64,000 nt of DNA from Sphagnum compactum (lineage: Eukaryota > Bryophyta > Sphagnopsida > Sphagnales), in the NCBI GenBank assembly GCA_965153455.1, contig OZ234500.1, forward strand, positions 2,542,001-2,606,000, read 5' to 3'. Below, one piece after another: positions 14,512 through 26,800 of this stretch (positions are counted from its first letter, which is position 1; every line of letters begins with the position of its first letter). Made by a program: the position numbers and the translations under genes. The notes under the pieces were generated by a model that saw only the letters and a program-made list of their open reading frames with translations, did not search any database and was not told the DNA's origin.

Positions 14512-14640
14512 CAGTGTTATTATTTCCTGGCGAAATTTCGCCATTTTTTGACAAAGAAATTGGGAATTTATTTTTTTTCAAGTGTAAATTCGACAAATTT
14601 TGCCAAAATTTCGATACCCAAATATGGAAAAAAAACACTG
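14512..14640. mobile_element. 129-bp hAT-like miniature inverted-repeat element
   Basis: The left end reads CAGTGTTATTATTTCC. The reverse complement of the right end reads CAGTGTT followed by a T-run and CC. The 14-16-bp inverted ends begin with CAGTG, as hAT elements do. An internal palindrome, ggcgaaatttcgcc, lies at about 14530. The flanking 8-mers (cgtagtac and gttgcaaa) do not match well, so the insertion is old or the borders are off by a few bases. It lies roughly 900 bp upstream of the pectinesterase start codon. Confidence 0.5.
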
Positions 14641-14980
14641 GTTGCAAAGGATCTCATCAATGACCCTGTCAGAATCTCTCTTTCTCTGTTTGTCACTCTC
14701 AAAGTCATCGACCGGCGCTACAGCAGCTGCTGCAGCAATCAATCTGGAAGTCTGCAGGGTCGCCGTGTGTAGGTCTCAAAAACCGCGACTTTAGAACGGA
14801 ATTTCCTCCTCATCATGTGCAATATGCATTGCTCAGGAGCTGCAGCTGGTCATGGGCATTGGGTTTCGGGTCCAAAAGGTGTATTCACATTCCGCAACTA
14901 GTACAACTCGCTCGCACGCTCGCTCGCTCGCTGGTCGCGCCATTTGGTAGCTACTTAGCTGCCAGCATTCACAGTTGTAG

Positions 14981-14988
14981 ATATAAAT
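14981..14988 (+). promoter_or_regulatory. Possible TATA box of the pectinesterase gene
   Basis: atataaat lies 219 bp before the first in-frame ATG and 426 bp before the preferred one. It follows a CG-rich stretch with a CGCT repeat (14908-14933), so this region looks like a promoter. No transcription data were available, so the assignment rests on position and consensus only. Confidence 0.35.
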
Positions 14989-15406
14989 GCTGATTCCAAC
15001 TTCCGCGCATCTGCAGGGGGTGCGTTGACCTTGAAGGAGATCATAATTGATGCACATAAGATGCAATAAAAGAGGAACACCACTTGACCCAATTTTCATC
15101 ATCACTTTTGTGCCCAGGGGCCACGAGTACTTACTGCGCTTCAAAACGCACTCTCACCTCTAGATTGTCTGTTGTTCTAGCTCATTAGGCTAGTAGATAT
15201 TGTCCCAGCTCGCTCTTTGCAACCCGTTTCATGATCCACGACTTGGAGTGAGTGCCAGCTGCTGGCTAGCTGCTCAGTTTTGCAATTGTAGCTCTAAGTT
15301 TTCGTACAGCTTCATAATAAGTACTTGGACTTTAGCTGTGATCTGTACCCTGTGGAAGAATTCAATGAGGAAGGTGCATCGAGGAATTACACCTAGTCTT
15401 TCCACC

Positions 15407-17341
15407 ATGTTTGGTGCAGGTTCGCAGCTTGCTGGAAGATTCATGCTTGTGACAATGACTTTGCTTTGTGTCGGCCGAGCTGCTAGTGTGAGTCCGAATT
15501 CGCAAGCTGGAACTGCTGTGAACAGTGCCCTGAGCTCGGTGAATAATTTCTACGGATTTGCTTCGGGAATGCGACTGCGGCAGGCGCGAGTTCAAAATGC
15601 CGGCCACAGTAGTTTGGAGCAGTCTGCGTTGAGCTCGTGTCTGTTGGTGTTGCAGGGCTCGCAGGACCTGCTCGAGGCTTCGTTGCATCCGCTTTCAAAC
15701 CTCGACCCGAGCACGTTTGAGCAACAAATCACGGACTCCCTCACTTGGGTGAGCGCTGCTCTGACGTTCCACACCACTTGCCTTGACAGTTACGAAGGCG
15801 TTTACGGGTCCGCGACCAAAGATTCGTTGCTGAGTGAAGCGCAAGGGGTTACGTCGGTTCTGGCCGATGCGGTCTCTGTAGTCGCGGCATTGGCGACCAC
15901 CTTTTCTACTGGTGGTTTCCAGGACCCTGTCGATCAAGCTGCAGTTAAGGGCAACAACAGGCGGTTACTTGAATCTCATATCCCGGGAAGTACTGGTGCA
16001 AACCATAAAGAAAAAGACGACTCGCTCGTTTATGGTCTGGATCAGGATGGTTTTCCCGAGTGGATGGGAAGAGAAGATCGGCGCATTCTGAAAACGTCTT
16101 CTACAACCAACTTGACACTCGTCAACGCCGTGGTTGCCAAGGATGGTAGCGGGCAATACCACACGGTCCAGGCAGCTATCAACGCTGCTCCTCAGAATAG
16201 CGCCAGTAGATGGACCATCCGCGTGAAGGCAGGATTGTACAACGAGATCGTCACAATTCCCTCCACAGCAACGAACCTCATGCTCATGGGTGACGGCGCC
16301 GGGCAGACCATCATCACGGGGAACTTGAGTGTAGGCGGCTCCAACGTCACCACGTATTTGAGCGCTACCGTCTGTAAGCAAGCGCCGCCTTCCTCCCTTC
16401 AACACTTTGTTTCTTCTCTTTCTTCGTCTCTCCCTTTAGGGCGCATTGTAAGTCACACTAGACTCCAAAGATTTTTGCACAAGATTTGTCTGATCAAGTT
16501 CTAGAAATCGACGCGATGCAGTTGCTTGCCTTTTTTTCCTCCAGACACGCTGAGTACACAATGTGTTATATTATCTTTGTGTTGTACAGCTTCATTAGCA
16601 GCAAATGTGATCATACGAGACATGACGATACGCAACACAGCAGGAGCCAAGAACTTCCAAGCAGTAGCTCTGAAGGTGGCTGGCGATCAAACAGCAGTCT
16701 GGAGATGCAGTCTGGAGGGATATCAAGACACGTTGTACGCACTGTCGCAACGACAATTCTACAAAAGCTGTACAATCTACGGCACTGTGGATTTCATATT
16801 CGGCAATGCAGCGGCGGTATTTCAGACGTGCACCCTTTTGGCCCGAGCTCCGATTCCGGGTCAACAAAACACATTCACAGCTCAGGGACGAACTATCCAA
16901 GCACAGAATACGGGTTTCTCCTTCCAAAACTGCACCATCGATGCTGCTCCTGAACTGAAAGCAGCTCAATCTGCAGGACAATTCGTGGCCTCCTACCTCG
17001 GCAGACCTTGGAAACTCTATTCTCGAACTGTCTATCTGCAAAACTCCATGAGCAGTGTGATCAACCCTGCAGGCTGGCTTCCGTGGAATGGATCTTTCGC
17101 TCTCAGTACATTGTTCTACGGAGAGTATAAAAACACCGGCCCCGGAGCTGCAGCTGGGCAGCGCGTCAGCTGGTCCACGCAGATCACCAGTTCTAAAGTT
17201 GCTACTCAATACACAGTCGACAACTTCATTTCAGGAGCGTTGTGGTTACCTCAAACTACCATCGACTTCTTCCCGCAGCTGATCAGTACATCTACCGGCA
17301 AGAAGGTGACCAAGCCCGTGAAGCCCAAACCCAAGTCTTAG
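15407..17341 (+). CDS. Pectinesterase with N-terminal inhibitor-like pro-region (PMEI-PME)
   Basis: Exons are 15407-16373 and 16590-17341; the 216-bp intron is GT-AG, phase 1. The protein is 572 aa, normal for a group with a pro-region. The enzyme removes methyl esters from homogalacturonan pectin in the cell wall, which stiffens or primes the wall for breakdown. A hydrophobic signal segment covers about residues 5-25. The PMEI-like region (about 30-185) has the conserved Cys context SALSSC and the TC of FHTTCLDSY. Two basic processing motifs follow, RRLL (about 185) and RRIL (about 225). The catalytic domain carries GLYNE (about 275), QAVAL (about 345), YQDTLY, GTVDFIFG (about 386) and LGRPWK (about 458), so the catalytic Gln, Asp, Asp and Arg are all present. 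The start at 15407 has the best context (ccaccATG) and puts the signal peptide at the N terminus. In-frame ATGs at 15365 and 15200 would give 586 or 641 aa. Confidence 0.95.
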
Positions 17342-20300
17342 TCCTAACTCTAAACTAGTCAGGGAAAATGTCAAGGAATATCAGATTGTTCCAAACCCTA
17401 GTAGTCTAGATTTCACAATTCGCGTGACATTAGATTCATTTTAGAGCTCGTTTTCACCACTCTTCATGTCTTTGTGACCTTGAATCTGCTTCAACAAAAT
17501 TCTCAAACTAAAATGCAAAAGATCAGTTACAACATGAGTGGGGGATCAACAAGTTCCTTGTGAGATGCATGGAGCTTGGCATGACCTGCAGTTTTTCACA
17601 TCTTTATATAAGCTACTGAAAACTGGCAACTGCCTCTTCCAAGAAGGGAATGTTTTAGAGATTTCTGGACACCACTGTAGAACTGACCATATATTCATTT
17701 TACTGTAAAAGTGTCTGAGCTAACCCATTGAGCTCATTCAGACATGATTGCAGGCATTCATTTCCTTGGAACAATTGGTACACCTGATATATTGAAGATT
17801 CTTTTCGTAAGAAGCTTAATAATGCTGCAGCACTCGCCCATATGTTGGGCAGTACCTTTAGATCACTCAATGCATTGGATATCGGCCCAGCCAATGATGC
17901 AATAGGTACTTGCATCATCTTTGTTGGGTGGAGATCTACAATTTAGGGTTTAGTGTGGTGAACATTGAAGTCCATTGCAAATTCTAAGATGGTCATTTGC
18001 AGTCTGATTCTTCCCTATTTGTAGTTTGGAAGTGTCATTTATGGGTTGTGATCAAATGGATCAATTCCATTAACACACTACTTCTTGCTTAATGTTTGGA
18101 TGATTGTCTTACACCTAAATCATATAGCAAAATTTAGTCTTTTTCGAACTTGCCTTCAGATTTTGGACAAAAAGACTTGATCTATATCCTATGTTCTCTG
18201 TTTCTAGCTAGCTGAGACTGTTTTTAGAACCAACATTGATGATGATTGTACTGGTACTGAATCAGTGATTGTACAAGATGAGCATAGCTTTCAACTGAAA
18301 ATTGATCATCTATAATCTTAATAGGAAGTGGTGATAATGTTGATTTTCATGTTCTCTCTTTTGCAGTTAAAACTATGAAGGTTTCTTTTCTGGATCCAGG
18401 GCTCACCAAAAAACTACAAGATTGGAAATTTCTCATGACAGGAAAATGAGGAAGATGATTGTGATCACTTTGTTAGATTAATTTACTTGCCTGTGAAAAC
18501 ATCCCCAAGTACAATTTTCCTTGGATTCCTGGCACTTGGATTTTGCAAGCTTTTTCCATAACTTTCAACAAGAAAGCAGCCACAATAATGAATGGGACCC
18601 ATAGATGCAACTGGAAGAAGCTTCCAGGTCAATGCAAAGCTCAGTTCTTTCCAAAGCTTTGGAATTAGAGATTGAAAGATAAGCTAAGCTCATCAAAAGC
18701 TTAGATGGTCATCTATTGCTTACACTTCTGATTCTGCCAGTTCCACTTGTGATGTGGTTTTCATTTTTTCCCCAATGATACGCAATGGGTATCCTTTGGA
18801 TATCATGGGAAAAAATAAATAAAAATCATATCATCATTGGGTCTTTACATCCAATAAAGCCCTTCCAATTTGAGCTTTACCAAAACTGGGCATGCACTTA
18901 GCCCCACCTTGCACAAGCCATTACTCTAGTAAAGCCCATAGTCTTAAGCTTTACCTACCACATATTGCCATGGCCCAAGTGTGAACTCATTACCAAGAAC
19001 TAATCTCTCCTTCCAAAACCAAATTTAGTGATAAATTAGTTGAATTCTCAATGCCAAAAATTAATCAAAATTCAATCTCTCTCACACCTTAGGTCTTAAA
19101 ACTACAAAATCACCTCCAAGAAACCCGCTCATCAAGGGCTTAAATCCAACAAAAGAGCTGCCCAATTTCCCTTAGATTTTCAGTTTTTATTTTGTTAAAT
19201 TTTCTTCAACAAAAGTATTCAATATTCAATAACTCCCGCACCATAGGTCTGAACACCATAGGTCTGAACATTAGGAAAATACCTCCATGCATCCCTACAC
19301 ATCAAGAGGTTTCCAACAATACCAAATGCTTGACAAGGGGAGCTATGGTTCAAGAGATCTCAACCTCATAAACACACTATAAATTTGATGTTCAAGTTAA
19401 TGGCAATTATGACTTTGAATGTGATTATGTGATTTTACAACATTTGACTAGTTGCTTGTATGTTTAATTTTCAAATCTATGTTAGAATAGATGGGGGCTT
19501 TGTATGTTGTGGTGGATGCTGAAAGTGACAAGAATTGCGAGTGAGAATATAATGTGTAGCCTAAAAAGGAAGCTAGGCAAAATACACAAATTGCTTAACT
19601 TTACATTGTAAAGAAAGAAAGCTTGGATTAGAGTTTTATTTAGTGATAAGGAGCTTGCCATAAACATTAGTGGCAAACTTGTGCAAACACACTAAACTAA
19701 CCCAAACCCTCTAATCACATCTCCCCCATCATCGGCATCAAGTCCAAATCCCATATTCCCTTCTGATTTTCAACATGGACCCATAAGCTTTGACAAGTGA
19801 GAAACAATTCTTCTGAAGTTCCCAACAAGCTACATTCCCATAGTTTTGCAAAAATTATTTCAACAGCACACCCAAGATATCCGAAGGAAAATATAAACCC
19901 ATTTAAAACACCTATGCAAATAGGTCGTCACTTCCTTCAACAACTATCCCACTATGACCAATAAAATTGCATAGAATTTTTCAAGTATACTAAATTTGAG
20001 CATGGGAATGACATCACATATCAACTTTTCCAAATACCTTAATGATCTTCATCACTTCCAAAACATAGCCACTAACTTAATAATTTTATAGTAAGTCTTT
20101 GATCTCTTGAGCTAACATTTCCCGATGCAAAGGAAAATTTTGGGAAGATTTACAACCTTTAGACCAAAACCTTTTATTATAGTCATCACATTTCTCTAAA
20201 CATATGCCATGAGCTCTAGAATCCTTACCTTTTCTCTTTCTTGGCAAAAATCCACCTGTGGAAATTCAAAAATGCCTCCTTAAATAGTCTTTTGTCATCA

Positions 20301-20695
20301 CATCACCCACCTTATTAGAATTTGCCTAATCAATCCTCAATGTTTTTTTTTTCCCTCCATCAAAAGAAAAACTACACAACAAATAAGAATCAATAACACA
20401 TAGTACACATTGAAATGTGCTAGTTGAACAAGCATATGTAATTTAACAACAACACATTGAGATTTGTCAGTTGAACAAGCATTACCGTGTAATTTAACAC
20501 AACACCATCATTGATAAAAACATACAAAACATAAACACAACAAACTAACCATGCCTATAAAATAAAACATTTTTTCTTGCTCATATCCACATCCTCCAAA
20601 ACAGAAAAGTGACCCACCAAAAGTAAGGGTGCTTTCAGTGACTCCATCCATCATTCATCGATACTTTTGTATGTTACAAGTGTACCATAGATTAA
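17342..20695. other. Intergenic DNA downstream of the pectinesterase gene
   Basis: No gene I can name. A minus-strand 72-codon frame at 17700-17918 has a protein-like composition and is listed separately. A short hairpin with cccaatgat/atcattggg arms lies at about 18773-18840. The rest is AT-rich with short random open frames. Confidence 0.5.
17700..17918 (-). CDS. Small orphan open frame, unknown, possibly one exon or a gene relic
   Basis: This 72-codon frame reads like a folded, helix-rich protein, with hydrophobic residues spaced as in amphipathic helices (LSDLKVLPNIWASAAALLSF and ECLQSCLNELNGLAQTLL). Most chance frames in this window are rich in Phe, Lys, Asn and Ile from AT-rich DNA, and this one is not. 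I recognise no family. It lies 360 bp beyond the pectinesterase stop, on the opposite strand. No neighbouring exon is evident upstream on the minus strand. It could be the last exon of a small gene, a gene fragment moved by a transposon, or chance. Confidence 0.2.
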   Translation of the reverse strand: MMQVPIASLAGPISNALSDLKVLPNIWASAAALLSFLRKESSIYQVYQLFQGNECLQSCLNELNGLAQTLLQ

Positions 20696-20700
20696 ACTTA

Positions 20701-20925
20701 AGAGGATCTCCAATGGTGTTCAGCATGTGACCCTGCAAAAATGTTTTTTGCATCGAAGTTAATTATTTACTTTTTTTCCCAAAACCACCCATAAAATTAA
20801 AACTGGGACTGCAAATAGGTGGGAGACTACTAATAACAACCCATTTGGACCAATCAAACTCTTTAACCAATCAACAGCAAATGGTAGGTTTTGTTGTGCA
20901 TTAAGCCTTGGTGGAAAAACTTACT
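20701..20925 (+). mobile_element. Partial copy of a TA-flanked miniature inverted-repeat element
   Basis: This is the second member of the family found complete at 34332-34666. Shared blocks run in the same order: ctccaatggtgttcagc, gtgaccctg, ttatttact, tgcaaataggtggg, gactactaata and ggaccaatc. A TA dinucleotide precedes the left end, as in the other copy. The right inverted repeat was not found. Similarity fades after about 20925, so the 3' part is deleted or too diverged to see. Confidence 0.7.
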
Positions 20926-21984
20926 GACTACTCTTTTGTTACAAAAAATGTTTTAATGAAATGGAGAGCAATGCAATATTGGATATGGATACATTATGGC
21001 AAAGGGAGTTTGTTTTCTTTGTTTATTATTTGAAATAAAAATTTGTCATTAACAAGTATTTTGAGGTATGAAATAATTCTAAAATAGGTGCATTAGACTA
21101 ATGAGAATGAGTTAGTCAAGAAATGTCACATGTTCTAAGCCAATATTTCAAGGAATTTGAATGCTTAAAAGGGTCTAAAGGAGTCACCTTTTAAAGAACC
21201 ACATGATGCAAGTTGTAACCCCTCACCTCCCCCGACCCCACATCCCCCAAATGTAATGGGCACTCAAGATGTGTGGGGGAACATGTTGAGACAAAGGACA
21301 TCCTCTTCTTTAGATGTGCTAGTTGCAAAAACAAAGTTGTGTCTTTGGTTTGGCTAAAGCTACATAACTAAGCCTATCACGGGTGCTTGCACATAATCGT
21401 AACATCCACCACTTGATAGACTGATTTTTATTTTATTTTATTATGATATTGAAAGTTGCAACTTAACAATCGTATGTGAGTACATTGTAAATTGGTGAAT
21501 TTGGATTGATGGAACAATTAGACTTTAATTAAGAGGCATTGTGGAACTCAAGTTGAAGTAAGCCAAACACCTTCCAAGCCATCAACAGCAAAGCAAAGGA
21601 CTTGTGCAAGCACATGACTTTGACATGTATATTAACAGGATGTGTGGTAGGAATGATTGATTGATTGTTTGCTCATGTTTGATACTTCAATGTTATTAAA
21701 TATTGACCCCATTTCAGTTGATTTAAGATGGTGCACACAATTCATAATAAATCGAGTTTCTTTTTTTGAAATTGTGTTCAACATCTTTTATTGGACATGA
21801 GATATACTATGCTTGAAAAAAATGAGAAAACTAAATGTAGAGTTTCTATACCACCAAGTAATGTATACCACCAATTTGACAACTTTCCATTTGAGAAGGT
21901 TTTCAAAATAGAGATATTAGATATATATATATATATAATCAATTGGAATCAAATTAAAATGTACATGTTATATAGGCTCTACAC

Positions 21985-22507
21985 CAGTGTTGGCTGATTA
22001 TTGCTTCTTTTTCATAACTGGCTTGGTAGGTTTTTGTTTATTTTTTAAATTTTGGATCACACATGGTCCAATATCAAAATATTCCACACACAAAAAAAAA
22101 ACCCCCATTAATTATCGATTTCATTATCAAAGTAATATCCTTCAAGTCTTATGAATAAACAAAGGTTAATTCTCAAATACCCACCTTGAAACCCGCCAGT
22201 TATATTACCTAAGTAGGGTAAGTTTTAGGGCTTTTTATATTCATATTGATTGTTTTTCTATTTTTTGGCATAAACAAGTTTAGGTTTTTGGGATTGATAA
22301 CTTACCTAATGAAATTTCAGTAATCCAGGTAGGTTATTCAATTTTGGAAATTCAATGCCCAGCCTATAAGGGTCTTGCCGGTTCTTTGCATGCTACCTAC
22401 CAAGTGGGTAGGTTATTTTACCTGATTAAAAAATTCAACAATTATTAGCTAGGTTATTAATGACCATAGTGATAACCGGGTGTTCTCTCAATAACTGGCC
22501 AACACTG
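21985..22507. mobile_element. Non-autonomous hAT-type DNA transposon, 523 bp
   Basis: The left end is CAGTGTTGGCTGATTATT. The reverse complement of the right end is CAGTGTTGGCCAGTTATT, so the terminal inverted repeats match at nearly every position. Flanking 8-mers are ctctacac (21977-21984) and ctctaccc (22508-22515), seven of eight identical. That is the target-site duplication expected of hAT elements. There is no transposase frame inside, so it would need an enzyme supplied elsewhere. The interior is AT-rich with ggtaggttatt-like phrases. Confidence 0.8.
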
Positions 22508-23340
22508 CTCTACCCTCTACACCATTGACCAACCTTAGGAGGCAATATTGTTACAAGGACCCTCATTACTCTATTCACTTCACCTAAGAAACCATGGCAA
22601 TGCTTAAGAAAACTTTTGGGTAGGTGAATTCTAGACATGGGAAATATTTTGGAAAACCCTAGTTTAGGTGAGCTTTGGCCATGAAAACCTTGGGGGTGTA
22701 GGACTTCTACCCATGAAAGCATGCTCAAGAAGCCCAGGGTATGACATCAACCTTCTTGGGGGACCAGGGTGTAATTGCCAGTGCTGGGTGGGTACTTGGT
22801 TTCACACCCAACTCTCTCCGGGTATCAGACCGATTCTATGTGATACATAACAGTTGGAGGTTAAAATGTGAAAGACCCACCACCCCCCCCCCCCCACCTC
22901 ACACCCAAATAAACCCTTTTGAGAACCTGAACCGAGGCAGCCCTTTAACTTTAAAGAGCTGCAAAAGGTTTTTTTTTTTTTTGGATTAATTATTATTATT
23001 ATTATTATTATTTCAGATGCCCAGGCTTTTGTTTTTCTTCAAAAATCAAATAACAGCCCAACATTGCAACAAAACAAGCACCCGGGTGGTTAATTGTGCG
23101 GGTATTTATTACAGAACTGCGACATATACCCACCCATCTTTGCAAGCAAGCAACCAGACCCACAACCCAACACAAGGGCTTGAAACACCCGGATGCAGGC
23201 GGTTCTTTAAATGGATTTTACCCATTGTATTCCAAAACTTGCAACCGACGGTTATATCACCCCCAAAAATAATCAAATACCCCTGCCAACCACACCTGGT
23301 TAGGTCCCATGGTTAGTGTCACCGACCTTGAGATATCCTG
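22508..23340. other. Intergenic DNA with simple repeats
   Basis: It holds a C-run of about a dozen bases near 22884-22896, a T-run at 22970-22982 and an ATT microsatellite at about 22988-23011. The short open frames on both strands overlap each other and show no known motif. Confidence 0.5.
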
Positions 23341-23845
23341 GCCAGGAAAACATTCTAAGAAGAAACCATTGGGTAATTCATGGTCACCGGCAATAGTAGT
23401 CCACTCGCGTACCTCGTAGGGCGGCACTCGCAGTTCCCATTAAACCAAACTGGGCGCATGCGTCTGGAACTGAGCCTTGAGGAGGAGTGCGGCGCAATAC
23501 GTACGTACGTACATACGTTGTCGACAACGGCGCTGATGACCATGAATGGAATGGTGCACATGTTCGCCTGCATCAATCTTGCGCGCTCGCTTCGCTTCCC
23601 TGACATGCCCCTGTTGCCACGTGAAACCAGCAGCATGCTCGCTTGCTTGTGCACGGTGCACGAAAAGCCCCAAATTCTTTTCTTTCTTACATTCCAAATT
23701 CCTGTGAAGAAGGGAACGCGTCAGAAAGCAAAAGCAGTAGCCATGCAGGAAGAATAAAAAACAGGGTAGCCTAGTTTGTCTTAAGAGTTTGCTCAAGTGG
23801 GACAGTCGCTAGTGAGTGAGTGGGGGGGGGCTCAGGGGGCGAAAG
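23341..23845 (+). promoter_or_regulatory. CG-rich 5' flank of the CCHC/Plus3 gene
   Basis: Upstream of the first exon the DNA turns CG-rich, with many CpG and a run of ACGT units (about 23502-23518, tacgtacgtacgtacatacg). ACGT is the core of many plant bZIP-binding elements. Several overlapping open frames on both strands here are a by-product of that composition. I found no clear TATA box, so the exact start of transcription is unknown. Confidence 0.4.
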
Positions 23846-26800
23846 ATGGAGAGGGAAAGAAGAAAAGTGGGAGTAGGAGCAGGAGCAGGAGGCTTGATTA
23901 AGGTGAAGAGAGAGAGAGAGAGTAGTGATGACAACAATGGACAAGAGGAGAATTGTGGTGGAAGTTGTGGTAAAAGACAGAAGTTTGAGGATGGATGCTG
24001 TGTTACTACAAGACGAGATTTTGCGGATAGTGAGAAGAAGGCAGCAGGGATTATTATGGGCTCGCCACCCTGCTTCCGAGTGGAGTCTCCAGCGCGGTGG
24101 TCAATTGGCATAAGGGAAGAAGGAGGACGAGGAGGACGACGAGGTGCTGGGAAGAATTGCTCCTCCAGTGAGGATTGTGAGAAAATCAAGCATGACATGA
24201 GGAAGAAGCCCGGGGAAGACTCTTGTGGGCAACAACAAGTGCAGCAGGGGCGGGTGCCGCGGCAGTTCTCAGGATTTGAACTGGATCGAGTGGTTGTAAA
24301 ACAGGAAACACCCACAATGGTGGAGATCAGAGACAAGTCCAAAAAAGAAGATGAAGTTTTCCAAGCTTTTCTAACTCACAAGAAGACTTCTTGTCCAGAT
24401 CTGAATGCCAGAAACGTCCTGGCAGCAGCATCTGAGCTTACGGGCTTTGATTCTTCCAGACTTACCCAATTTAGGTCATTGCATCAGCAGGAAGTAGATG
24501 ACACACCCACATCCTCTCCTTTATTATTGACATCGCAGTACACTCAGGAGAAGGAGGAGCAGAAGAAATTAGTGTCCAACTCTGTAGCTACTGCAAACCC
24601 TAGAAACTCCACCCGCAAGTCTGATTGCTTGGGCCAATTACAACCGAAACCCATGATCCATACTAATAATGCAAGTCCATCTTTGCTGCCAGAATCTCAG
24701 CCTGCCAAGTTCTCTGCAAAAGATGGCTTAGCCAGGCCACCTCATGTGCTGAATCATGCTCCAACAGGAGGACCGGATACCATTTCTGCCAGAGTCACAC
24801 CATATTGCAGTGCCAAGAGTATGCGTAACATGTGGATTCATAGGTAAGGTGTGGTGTGTAAGCTTTGTGATAGTGATGCAGTTTTGCCAAAAAACATGCT
24901 CCGAATTGGATGAAGCAAATGGAAGACAGTTAGGGTTTTGTATTTGGTCAGGCCACAAATTGACATGATTCAGCTTACATTCTTGATCTATCTAGGCCTT
25001 CTGCTTTCAGGTATGAAGATTGATCGGCTTTGTTTTTGGAAGTTGCTTCTGAGAGTTTCTTGTGATGTGCTGTTGGGTTTTTCCAACTCTGGGACAAATT
25101 CTCTGAAGAAATGGGGTTTTGAATGTGTGATCTTGTGTTGTGAAGGTTTTCATCCAAAGGGGGGGTCGCCCAACCTGCTATTGGTGAGGTACCACTACCT
25201 GGAGGAGGAGCCTGTGGGTCATCATCAAGTAGGCAAGCCATCACACCTCATCATCACTCATCCCCAATCCTTTCTGAATTTCGCAATTCCACAAAGCAAG
25301 AATCTGCAATTATCTCTCAAACTGAGTCCTCTGTTGACACCAAAATCAAAGCTCGAAGAAACATGGCAAGCAACCCTTCAGGACCCCATTTGGAGTGCAA
25401 TTTATCAGCAGCTGGTGGATTGGTTTTGGGAACTCTAGATTCAAGTGTTCGTCAGAGCAGTGTGCATGAAGGTGATGGCTACAGTGTGGATTTTCCAAAC
25501 AAGCAGAGCACAATATTAGATGACACAGCTGTGATGAGTGCAGTGAGAACCTGGAGAACTGAGACAAGCAAATACAGGGAAAACATGTCCCAAAGCTGCT
25601 CTGGTAAATGGGAAGGTGCTGCTCCCCGGTGCTGCTTTTGTGGGCTTCCAGGTCATAGTGTTGCTAACTGCTCGGAAACCCTTGACTGTGAGCTTCGGGA
25701 GCTTGAAAAATGGGCAGTGGAGGGAGTTAAGATGTGGGTTGGTGGTGACATCCTTTGTCTGCGGTGCTTAGGGATTGGGCACTGGGGTGCCCAGTGCCAC
25801 CTTTCTGTCATTGAGGCAGCATCTAAGGCACATGAAAAAGCTGAGTTCTGGAGGGTGAACAAGACTAATTGGACTGGAAGCTGCAGAGAAGAAGAAGATG
25901 AGCAAACAAAGACTGTGAATAGGAGCTGTGATGTCCATGACTACACCAGTCAGGATACAGAAGGTGTCATGTGTTATAATTGCAATGAAATGGGTCATTG
26001 GGCACGATATTGTCCAAGACACCGAGGTAGTAGTGATAGCAGGGCTCAAAGCTCAGGTTCAGGGAAAGGTCATCAAATCTCAAACTCTAGTGGTGGTAAG
26101 GTGCGCACCCCTCTTGGTCAAGGAAAGTTGGAGGCTTATGTGCAGTTGCCAAGCTTGGCGAAACCTACACAATCAGCACAGGCAAGGTACTGTTCACATA
26201 TAATTTCAGCATTGAATAGATGTCCCCTCTTCACAGACTATAAATTGTGAGGCCTGGTTGGAAACCCATGTGTTCAACCACCCATCTCTTCAGGGGAAGA
26301 CTTTGTACTACAAACCTACCCTGTGGATAGCAAACTTTTTTCTTTCTAGTTTCAAATCTGATTGGCAGCAGGTGCTTAATTGGGTGGCAGGCATTTGCCA
26401 CAACCAGAAGGTGAAAGAGCCATATGTGTTACATCCAATAACAATTTAGCTTGGGAGTCCGAATCAAAAGAGCAGAGAAGCATTAGAAAGCCAAAAGCTG
26501 AAGAGGTACAGTAGTCATTTCATTCCTTGAAACCCAAAACTCTTATACTAACTAATTGTGCAAATCATTGGAATATACACAGAAAAAATAATCTCTCCAA
26601 TCCAGAGAGTCAAGGTCCCTTCAAAGTTGACTGCATTGTAATTTGCTCTTGGTCCCAAGGGCTATTCTACATCATGTCTGAGTTTTCCCATCACATCTGG
26701 AAACATGACAGAAACTCAGGACAGCAGAGTTTGACATAGTGGTAGGTGTTCCTGTGTTTTGTACTGTACTGTGTTTGGTTTAGGGTTTAGCTGGTATTTG

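Noticed and set aside
15200-15406. Longer pectinesterase N terminus from the ATG at 15200
   Set aside because: It would place about 69 residues before the signal-like segment. The ATG at 15407 has a better context and gives the usual length, but this is not certain.
16595-17209. 204-codon minus-strand frame opposite pectinesterase exon 2
   Set aside because: A shadow of a GC-rich conserved coding exon on the other strand. The same applies to the minus frame at 15965-16405.
22779-22860. Another CAGTG-type hAT end (cagtgctgggtgggtac)
   Set aside because: No matching inverted end with an 8-bp flanking repeat was found downstream.
23816-23845. Start of the CCHC/Plus3 protein at 23816
   Set aside because: The codon there is GTG. 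The first ATG in frame is at 23846, which is the usual start for a plant nuclear gene.
23809-24342. 177-codon minus-strand frame opposite the first exon of the CCHC/Plus3 gene
   Set aside because: Its composition (Ser, Pro, Phe, Leu runs) mirrors the Gly/Arg/Glu/Lys-rich plus-strand frame. No domain.
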